A stretch of 64,000 bases of DNA from Micromonospora alfalfae. GTDB lineage: Bacteria; Actinomycetota; Actinomycetes; Mycobacteriales; Micromonosporaceae. The stretch is taken from positions 558,001-622,000 of the forward strand of contig NZ_JAKKFH010000008.1 of assembly GCF_022230925.1 (NCBI RefSeq), in the 5' to 3' direction. The translations under genes were made by a program, and so were the position numbers. Each line of letters opens with the position of its first letter. The stretch's first letter is position 1. Positions 51,513 to 64,000 of this stretch are shown here, in pieces. The notes beneath the pieces were generated by a model. The model saw nothing but the letters and a program-made list of their open reading frames with translations, was not told where the DNA came from and did not search any database.

Positions 51513-52156
51513 ATGCGCGGGTCGTCATCGCCGAGGATGCGGCTTTGTTCCGGGCGGGGCTCACTCGGCTGATCGAGGACCGCGGCCACCAGGTGTGCGC
51601 TGCCGTGGGCGACGGCGACGCGCTGCTGGCCGCCGTGGCCGAGCATCAGCCCGACGTGGTGGTGGTCGACATCCGGATGCCACCAACGCACACCGACGAG
51701 GGAGTTCGCGCCGCGCTCGAGATCCGCCACCAGCATCCCCGCACCGGTGTGCTGATGCTGTCGCAGTACATCGAGACCAAGTACACCTCCCGGCTGTTGG
51801 AGGGCAATGCGGCAGGTGCCGGCTACCTGCTGAAGGAACGGGTGGCCGACGTCGCCGAGTTCGCCGACGCGCTGGAGCGGGTCGCCACGGGCGGCACGGC
51901 GCTGGACCCTGAGATCGTCGGCCGACTGCTGCGGGCCAGCCGCCGCGCCGACGGCGTAGCGACACTTACCGCACGCGAACGCCACGTGCTCGCGCTCATG
52001 GCGGAGGGGCGGTCGAACGCAGGCATCGCCGGCACGCTCCTGGTGAGCGACGGAACCGTGGAGAAACACGTCACCAGCATCTTTGGCAAGCTGGGCCTCC
52101 CCGCCGGGGACGCCGACAACCGTCGCGTCCACGCGGTCCTGCGCTACCTCAATTGA
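51509..52156 (+). CDS. NarL/LuxR-type response regulator
   Basis: 215 residues. The receiver has acidic EDAALF, phosphoacceptor Asp54 in DVVVVDIRMPPT, the Ser of LMLSQYIE and Lys of GYLLKERVAD. The DNA-binding half is a LuxR helix-turn-helix: LTARERHVLALMAEGRSNAG and VSDGTVEKHVTSIFGKLGL. Pairs with the overlapping histidine kinase gene. Binding sites were not identified. Confidence 0.94.
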   Translation: MNARVVIAEDAALFRAGLTRLIEDRGHQVCAAVGDGDALLAAVAEHQPDVVVVDIRMPPTHTDEGVRAALEIRHQHPRTGVLMLSQYIETKYTSRLLEGNAAGAGYLLKERVADVAEFADALERVATGGTALDPEIVGRLLRASRRADGVATLTARERHVLALMAEGRSNAGIAGTLLVSDGTVEKHVTSIFGKLGLPAGDADNRRVHAVLRYLN

Positions 52157-52335
52157 CCAGGCACTCCGGGGAAATCACCGGCCCGGTACGCGAACGGAGC
52201 GCAACAGGGTCGATCTCAGCGCGCACCCTGGGAGGATTGTCGGTGTCCGCGAGGCGACGCGACCCGGTGCCTCACGACCGATGAGGCGTGGCGCAACGCT
52301 CAGGCTCACGCAGGTCCAGCTGCGCTGTGGACGTG

Positions 52336-52728
52336 CTAGCCGGCGATGGCCTCGCGCTGGATCTGCTCGAACTGGGCGGCCATCGCGGCGGCCAGGGCCT
52401 GCGCGGCGGACAGCGGGCGAATCATGACCGTGAGCTCATCGATCAGGCCGCTCTCGTCCAGGTGAAGGAAGTCGCAACCTTCGACGGCGACGTCGCCTAT
52501 CCGCGCCTCGAATACCAGCGCGTGATCGCGATCGCCGTCACCGCTCAGCTCGCTGACGTACCGGAAGTCCTCGAACACCCGCAGCACACCGCGCAGGATC
52601 GCCGCGGTGATTGCCTTGCCCGGATACGGCTTGAACGCCACCGGGCTGCGGAAGACCACATCGTCGGCCAGGGCCGCCGCCATGGCGTCCGCATCGCGTG
52701 CTTCAACCGCCGCGCGAAAGTCGATCAT
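52336..52728 (-). CDS. SnoaL-like / NTF2-fold protein
   Basis: 130 residues with the alpha-plus-beta cone of SnoaL-like proteins: MIDFRAAVEARDADAMAAAL, ADDVVFRSPVAFKPYPGK, LVFEARIGDVAVEGCDFLH, and LIDELTVMIRPLSAAQALAA. Members range from isomerases and polyketide cyclases to ligand-binding proteins; His/Asp residues in DFLHLDE may be the active pocket. Monocistronic, convergent with the two-component system. Function not predictable. Confidence 0.85.
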   Translation of the reverse strand: MIDFRAAVEARDADAMAAALADDVVFRSPVAFKPYPGKAITAAILRGVLRVFEDFRYVSELSGDGDRDHALVFEARIGDVAVEGCDFLHLDESGLIDELTVMIRPLSAAQALAAAMAAQFEQIQREAIAG

Positions 52729-52835
52729 TGTGTCAGCGTACGAGGTTTTCCTGGCCGCCGGTCGATCGGCGCTTGGCCGTCCTGTGGGTCGTTCCGAACG
52801 GGATGGGAGGCTGAACGCGTGGCTTCCCGATCGAC

Positions 52836-53057
52836 GTGCACGTGGACAGGTCTCGGCTGCCCGACGGCTTGGTACCCACCGTGGACGCGTCGGTGTATCT
52901 GAAGTCCGGCGAAAGCGCTGTGGAGGGTCACGGAACCGAGCTCCCAGTGCGGCAGACCGGCGGCATCCTCGCCCAGGTGGAGATTGTCGCCGGGTTTCGA
53001 GACTCGTACGTCACTGGCGCCCGCCAGTCCCTGAGCCGACGCGACGCCCGCCGGTGA
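52836..53057 (+). CDS. Doubtful small frame before the AEC transporter
   Basis: 73 residues: RLPDGLVPTVDASVYLKSGE, LPVRQTGGILAQVEIVAGFR, SYVTGARQSLSRRDARR. Third-position GC is high and it ends 7 bp before the transporter, so it could be a co-transcribed gene or a worn-out fragment. No good ribosome site and no family match that I know. The other 100 bp upstream to 52729 contain nothing I recognise. Confidence 0.35.
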   Translation: MHVDRSRLPDGLVPTVDASVYLKSGESAVEGHGTELPVRQTGGILAQVEIVAGFRDSYVTGARQSLSRRDARR

Positions 53058-53064
53058 CGCCCGG

Positions 53065-53997
53065 ATGAGCCTGGTGTCGGCGTTCGTACCGATCTGGTTC
53101 CTTACCGCGGTCGGCTACGCGGCCTGTCGTTGGGGTCTGCTGGGCGAGGCGGTGGCGTCGGTGCTCGGCCGGTTCGTCTTCCATCTTGCGATGCCGTCCG
53201 CCCTGTTCCTGACGCTGTCCCGAATGCCGCTCTCCGGGTTCGCCGGCCGCTCGCTGCTCGCCTTTGGAGTGAGCACCGCCGCGGTCGTCGGGTTCGGGTG
53301 GGTCGCCGCGAGCCGGCTGTTCGGTCGCGGGCCCGGCGAACGGCCGATCTGGGGCATGGCCGCCGGGTACGTGAACTCGGCGAACCTCGGCATCCCGATC
53401 GCAACGCAGGTTCTCGGCAACGTGTCGTTCCTGGCGGAGGTGGTGCTGCTGCAGGTGCTGGTGGTGACGCCCGTGATCCTGGTCGCCCTGGACCGGCACA
53501 GCGACCCGGCCGGGCGGGTACGGGTCCGCCGTATCGCCTCTCTGCCGGTCCGCAACCCTGTGATCCTGGCGTCGCTGCTCGGTGTCGCGTGCTCGGCTGC
53601 CGGCCTGCAGTTGCCGTCGGCGGCCGCCGCGTCGCTCACCCTGCTGTCGGGCGCCGCGGTTCCGACCGCCCTGGTCGCGCTCGGCGCGTCGCTGCACTTC
53701 ACCGCGCCGTCACGGGCAGAGCCGGCAGAGCGGCCCAGGCTGGCCGAGCTGGCCGTGATCAGCGCGCTGAAGCTCGTCGCACAGCCGGTCATCGCGTACG
53801 CGGCCGGGCTGGCCTTGCACCTGTCCGCGCCGCAGTTGCTCGCCGTGGTGGTGTGCGCGGGCCTGCCGACAGCGCAGAACACGTTCATCTACGGCCAGGA
53901 GTACGGCGTCGGCGAGACGGTGGCCAACCGGGCGGTGCTGGTGACCACGACGCTGTCGCTGGCCACAGTGGCCGCGGCGGCGGCGCTGCTCGGGTAG
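53065..53997 (+). CDS. AEC (auxin efflux carrier) family transporter
   Basis: 310 residues, about ten helices in two inverted halves: VSAFVPIWFLTAVGYAACRW, MPSALFLTLSRMPLSGFAGR, MAAGYVNSANLGIPIATQVL with the N-x-x-N/G-I-P crossover, and later SALKLVAQPVIAYAAGLALH, and PTAQNTFIYGQEYGVGETVA with the second crossover. Bacterial members move malate/malonate or other organic acids; the substrate here is unknown. The gap to the doubtful frame upstream is only 7 bp. Confidence 0.9.
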   Translation: MSLVSAFVPIWFLTAVGYAACRWGLLGEAVASVLGRFVFHLAMPSALFLTLSRMPLSGFAGRSLLAFGVSTAAVVGFGWVAASRLFGRGPGERPIWGMAAGYVNSANLGIPIATQVLGNVSFLAEVVLLQVLVVTPVILVALDRHSDPAGRVRVRRIASLPVRNPVILASLLGVACSAAGLQLPSAAAASLTLLSGAAVPTALVALGASLHFTAPSRAEPAERPRLAELAVISALKLVAQPVIAYAAGLALHLSAPQLLAVVVCAGLPTAQNTFIYGQEYGVGETVANRAVLVTTTLSLATVAAAAALLG

Positions 53998-54115
53998 GTC
54001 CGTCAGCTGTAACGCACCCCGAGCGACGTCAGTGCGAGCTGGCCGATGTGCGGCTTGAGGTCGGGTACCGCCGGGTGCCCAGACGACCAGTATTGCTAGG
54101 ACGTCATACGTGTGA

Positions 54116-57441
<3,326 letters not shown>

Positions 57442-57742
57442 CCGAACCCGGAGGCCCCGGCGGACAACCCCTGCCCGGGTGGGCGGGCCTCCAGATGGGC
57501 GGGTTCCTGGCCCTCGGGCTGGCCGGGCAAGCCCGGCGCGGCCCACCCCGGAACAACCGGTGGCAATCCCTCGGGACGAGCATCCCGATGCATCATCGGG
57601 CGTCGACGCGGCTACCGCCAGCGGGTCGGCCCACTCATCGACGTCCTGAGGCAGGGGTAGGGATTCGACGCGCAGGCCCCGCTCGCGCAGGGCCGTCCCG
57701 GTCAGTGCGGTGGACATCGGCACCGCCGTCAGCACGGCGGCG
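57442..57742 (-). pseudogene. Remnant of a DUF2064 glycosyltransferase gene
   Basis: The minus strand encodes AAVLTAVPMSTALTGTALRE, RGLRVESLPLPQDVDEWADP and LAVAASTPDDASG, closely matching the C-terminal half of the intact DUF2064 gene at 9108-9929 (AVPMSTALTGHHTI, LPLLQDVDEWADALAVAAST). The upstream half, containing the catalytic signature, is missing, and it runs directly into the IS630 remnant. Confidence 0.7.
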
Positions 57743-58318
57743 GGGGGGTCGCGCTCGTCCGTCGAGGGCCTACGCCGGCTCGCGTACGCCGCCGGCGTTG
57801 CCTCCATCGTCCGGCATTGGTTCGGCCGGGGCTTCTGGCAGTTCGTCCGGCGTGCCGGGCAGGAGGACGCTCGCGTCGTCGGGCACCGGCTCACGCGGGT
57901 CGATGGGCGGATACTGTTCGGGGTCGAGATCCGGTCCAGTCATCAGGCGAGTATCCGTCGTCTTCGGGTCTGCCGCTCGTCGGGCCCGCGTCACCCGGTC
58001 GCTGGCCGGGCGGCGAGCATGACCGCGCGGCGTCTGGTGGTCCACACCATCCGACGTTGGTGCATCATGGTTGCCCATGTTCGTGGACCAGCGGCAGTTC
58101 CCCTTCCTGCCGAGCTTCGGGCCCAGTGGGTTGCCATTCGCGATGAATGCCTTGCTCTCGCGCTTGAGACCTACCAGCCGACTCGTCACCTGAACGCTTC
58201 CAGCCGCACCCGGCTCCGGTGACCTGCGCATTGCTCGAATGCGCGGTAGTCGACAGTGGCGGCCGGTCTCGTGGTAGCAACCTCATCGCCTGGCCGCCTG
58301 AACGATGTCCGGGCCGCC
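57743..58318. other. Gene-poor region with one small doubtful frame
   Basis: Only one frame looks possible, the acidic 57-residue frame at 57770-57943. The rest appears degenerate. Confidence 0.4.
57770..57943 (-). CDS. Small acidic hypothetical protein
   Basis: 57 residues: MTGPDLDPEQYPPIDPREPV, PDDASVLLPGTPDELPEAPA, EPMPDDGGNAGGVREPA. Strongly acidic and proline-rich, with no fold signature and no ribosome site. The composition is unlike its basic surroundings, which is the only argument for it. Confidence 0.35.
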   Translation of the reverse strand: MTGPDLDPEQYPPIDPREPVPDDASVLLPGTPDELPEAPAEPMPDDGGNAGGVREPA

Positions 58319-58406
58319 GGTGTGCGGCGGCGGGAGGGAGCCGGGGTAAGGCCGCGGCGGCGCCGCCACGCAGCACGGCAGGGCGCTCCCTCCCAGCCGG
58401 CACACC
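58319..58406 (-). terminator. Long imperfect palindrome after metH
   Basis: 58319-58325 pairs with 58400-58406 (7 bp), and 58332-58340 with 58386-58394 (9 bp), around a GC-rich inner part that can fold further. It ends 2 bp before the metH stop and probably terminates its transcript. Confidence 0.65.
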
Positions 58407-58408
58407 AG

Positions 58409-62035
<3,627 letters not shown>

Positions 62036-62301
62036 GCGGTCGCCTCCGAAGCTCGGAGGCGCCCTTGTCGAAGAGATGGGGGCCGAGCGTGGCGGGCTCC
62101 GCCCGTCGCAGCGCCTCTCGACCCGACAGGCAGATGCTACCCGACCCGTCCGCCTGGAGGTCCCCGTACGGCGTCGGCGTCTGGCCGCCACGGTCACGCG
62201 CCATGCCCGATCGTGACGAGCCCACGCCCATCACTGGCGATGCGGCGCCGGGGCCTCCCATGTTCGTCGGGACCGTTATCGTGTGCGGTGGCACAAACGT
62301 T

Positions 62302-62474
62302 GCGAGGTGCCCTGCGCGAGTGGGGAGAATCGGGAAGCCGGTGTGAGTCCGGCACGGGCCCGCCGCGGTGACCGGGGAGCTGCCACCCACGCGTACCAGA
62401 CGCAGCCACTGACCCTGCGGGGTTGGGAAGGCGGGTGACCAGCGTAGATCCGGGAGTCCGAAGACCGGCCTCGC
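62302..62474 (+). promoter_or_regulatory. Cobalamin (B12) riboswitch controlling bluB
   Basis: Closing stem GCGAGG (62302-62307) with CCTCGC (62469-62474). Inside are the conserved parts of the class: GGGAAGCCGGTGTGAGTCCG followed by GCACGGGCCCGCC; GCCACTG (62405-62411); the B12 box GGGAAGGCG; and GAGTCCGAAGACCGGCC at the end. A short hairpin of GCCCC/GGGGC (62481-62494) lies between the riboswitch and the ribosome site, so shutting off translation when B12 is plentiful is likely. Confidence 0.92.
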
Positions 62475-62516
62475 GTCATCGCCCCCTCAGGGGCACGAGC
62501 GCAGCGGGAGCCTGCC

Positions 62517-63146
62517 TTGGACACCGGCCTCTACGAGACCATCCACCGCCGCCGGGACGTACGTGCCCAGTTCACCGGGGCGCCGATCCCCGACGAGACG
62601 TTGAACCGGGTCCTCACGGCGGCGCACGCCGCGCCGAGCGTCGGCCTCTCCCAGCCCTGGGACTTCATCCTGGTCCGCGATCCCGAGCTGCGGCAGGAGT
62701 TCCACCGGCACGTGGAGCGGGAACGGGACACCTTCGCGGCCACTCTCGAGGGTGCGGCGGCGGAACGCTTCAACCGGATCAAGATCGATGGCGTACGGGA
62801 GTCGACGATGTCAGTCGTCGTCACGTACGACCCCGAGCGGGGCGGGCCGGCCGTGCTCGGCCGTCACGCGATCGCCGACGCCGGCCTCTACTCGGTCTGT
62901 CTGGCGATCCAGAACCTGTGGCTGGCCGCAACCGCCGAGCAACTCGGGGTCGGCTGGGTCTCGTTCTACCGGGAGCCGTTCCTACGCGACCTGCTCGGCA
63001 TCCCGGCCACCGTCCGCCCGGTGGCGTGGCTCTGCCTCGGCCCGGTCACCCATCTGGAGCAGACGCCGGACCTGGAGCGGCACGGCTGGCGCCAGCGAAG
63101 CCCGGTGTCATCGGTGATCCACCACGATCGTTGGACGACGGAGTGA
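62517..63146 (+). CDS. bluB: 5,6-dimethylbenzimidazole synthase
   Basis: 209 residues of the flavin-destructase family. It cuts up FMNH2 with O2 to make the lower ligand of B12. Sequence: YETIHRRRDVRAQFTGAPIP, AAHAAPSVGLSQPWDFILVR, NRIKIDGVRESTMSVVVTYD, and LGVGWVSFYREPFLRDLLGI; the Ser/Asp residues around the FMN pocket occur in the expected segments. TTG at 62517 with GGGAG 6 bases upstream. It is preceded by a cobalamin riboswitch and divergent from metH; a hairpin at 63279 may end the transcript. Confidence 0.95.
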   Translation: MDTGLYETIHRRRDVRAQFTGAPIPDETLNRVLTAAHAAPSVGLSQPWDFILVRDPELRQEFHRHVERERDTFAATLEGAAAERFNRIKIDGVRESTMSVVVTYDPERGGPAVLGRHAIADAGLYSVCLAIQNLWLAATAEQLGVGWVSFYREPFLRDLLGIPATVRPVAWLCLGPVTHLEQTPDLERHGWRQRSPVSSVIHHDRWTTE

Positions 63147-63278
63147 CCGAGTGGTTGTGGCGGCGCTCCCGCGCCAGGCAACCGGCGTGCATGTTCGAGG
63201 CGGACCCACGCCACCAGTCAACCCGTGAGCCATAACCCGGGGCACGGCACCATCTCGCCACGCGGCACCGGCAGCGGT

Positions 63279-63303
63279 CGATCGGGGAGCACGCCCCCGA
63301 TCG
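63279..63303 (+). terminator. Hairpin after bluB
   Basis: Nine perfect pairs (63279-63287 with 63295-63303) around a 7-base loop, 133 bp after the bluB stop; no U-tract. The remaining 150 bp to the next gene hold nothing I recognise. Confidence 0.55.
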
Positions 63304-63454
63304 CCGCGCCTTGTCAGCGGCGGCAGAAGAGCTCAGTTGATCGCGCATGTTCGGAAGGTGGTGGGATCCGGCGGGGGCCTGGTCGGGCTGTGGCACGGTG
63401 GATTGCTGAGCGACAACAGCGCGCTTCGGACTCCCTCTTTTCCGTTCGCTCGGT

Positions 63455-63982
63455 TCAGGCGTATCGCGGTGCGTCACGTTGACGCTCATAGTCGGCGACC
63501 GTCGGGACGGCGGGCAGGACGAGCAGCAGGACCAGGTACGGCACTGCCAGTAGTCCACCGGTAAGCACGGTCAACAGCAGCACGACGGTTCGTACCCAGT
63601 CGACGCGGAACCCGCCGTACGCCGCGATCCCGAGGCAGAGGCCGCCAAACCATTTGCCTTCATCGATCCGGCACCAGAACCGGCCACGCGACCTCCCCTC
63701 GGGTGAAGGCGGCGAGGGGCGTGCGGGGCTCACCGGCCCGAGCTCAGCCAGGATCACTGTCATCTGGGCACCGGTCACCGAAGCGTCGCCCAAGCCTGTG
63801 AAAGCGCTCAACCGGTCGCCGATCGCGCACTCGAGATCTCGGACGATCTCGTCAGCGTCTGGGTCGGAGCGCAGCGCGCTCCGCGCATCGTCGAGGTACC
63901 GCCGCAGGGCGTCGCGTGCTTCGCTGGTGGCCGGGAAGGCCGCGACATGCCCGGTGAGGCGAATGGATATCGGCTCAGTCAT
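63455..63982 (-). CDS. PspC-domain membrane protein
   Basis: 175 residues. The N-terminal half (ATSEARDALRRYLDDARSAL, LECAIGDRLSAFTGLGDASV) is a HAAS-like helical region; the second half is a PspC domain, WFGGLCLGIAAYGGFRVDWV and RTVVLLLTVLTGGLLAVPYL with YLVLLLVLPAVPT, giving two or three helices. PspC proteins bind stress regulators at the membrane. The 18 bases upstream in the window read RLDDDP-stop in a frame overlapping the ATG (ATGA), so a further gene, typically a PadR regulator in this arrangement, probably lies off the right edge. Confidence 0.85.
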   Translation of the reverse strand: MTEPISIRLTGHVAAFPATSEARDALRRYLDDARSALRSDPDADEIVRDLECAIGDRLSAFTGLGDASVTGAQMTVILAELGPVSPARPSPPSPEGRSRGRFWCRIDEGKWFGGLCLGIAAYGGFRVDWVRTVVLLLTVLTGGLLAVPYLVLLLVLPAVPTVADYERQRDAPRYA

Positions 63983-64000
63983 GGGTCATCGTCCAATCGA

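Noticed and set aside
63140..63230. tRNA-like sequence GACCGAGTGGTTG near the bluB end
   Set aside because: It resembles a D-arm, but no anticodon stem, T-arm or acceptor pairing could be built around it.

Overview
The window is high-GC actinomycete chromosome. GTG and TTG starts, 4-base ATGA/GTGA overlaps, an acyl-CoA oxidase, a cobalamin-dependent MetH beside BluB, an ESX/WXG-type module and the SCO2521-SCO2525 family set point to a filamentous actinobacterium. Micromonosporaceae is my best guess; this is inferred from gene content, not from a marker gene. I found no rRNA, tRNA or CRISPR array.

Layout. 0-15.8 kb is mostly housekeeping: an ABC permease tail, acyl-CoA oxidase, a MarR regulator, BON and PRC-barrel stress proteins, and a glycine-betaine ABC importer (proV-proW-proX). 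Then comes an IS630 relic and a surface-saccharide-like cluster (methyltransferase, DUF2064 and GT2 glycosyltransferases, a GT-C-like membrane protein, an NAD-dependent epimerase, a cytochrome b-molybdopterin oxidoreductase), and finally a cold-shock gene between two strong hairpins.

16.0-36.4 kb looks like a conflict/immune-signalling island. Six genes run in one direction from 30401 down to 16009: DUF4062-NACHT-HEAT (NLR-like), a two-TM TrkA-N/RCK-RyR protein overlapping a SLOG-domain protein, a small two-TM protein, and two paralogous STAND-like NTPases with TPR-like repeats. The small membrane protein and both NTPases carry the same short Gly/Ala/Ser motif, which suggests homotypic assembly. 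Divergent from this array are the SCO2521-2525 family genes, including a variant P-loop ATPase and a methyltransferase.

36.8-40.8 kb holds a DUF1444-like gene and a minus-strand type VII secretion-style module: YbaB-like, EspC-like, WXG-like, then a putative PD-(D/E)XK nuclease effector and a possible immunity protein. 41-57 kb is ordinary accessory content: VOC protein, second CoaD-like protein, P-loop kinase, an M48 metallopeptidase operon with a small leading gene, LtrA, a serine hydrolase, a two-component system, an AEC transporter and a large secreted beta-helix protein with a ricin-type lectin domain.

57.2-58.3 kb is a graveyard containing an IS630 C-terminus and a DUF2064 glycosyltransferase remnant. 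58.4-63.1 kb is a B12 region: metH and bluB diverge, with a cobalamin riboswitch in front of bluB. The window ends in a PspC-domain membrane protein.
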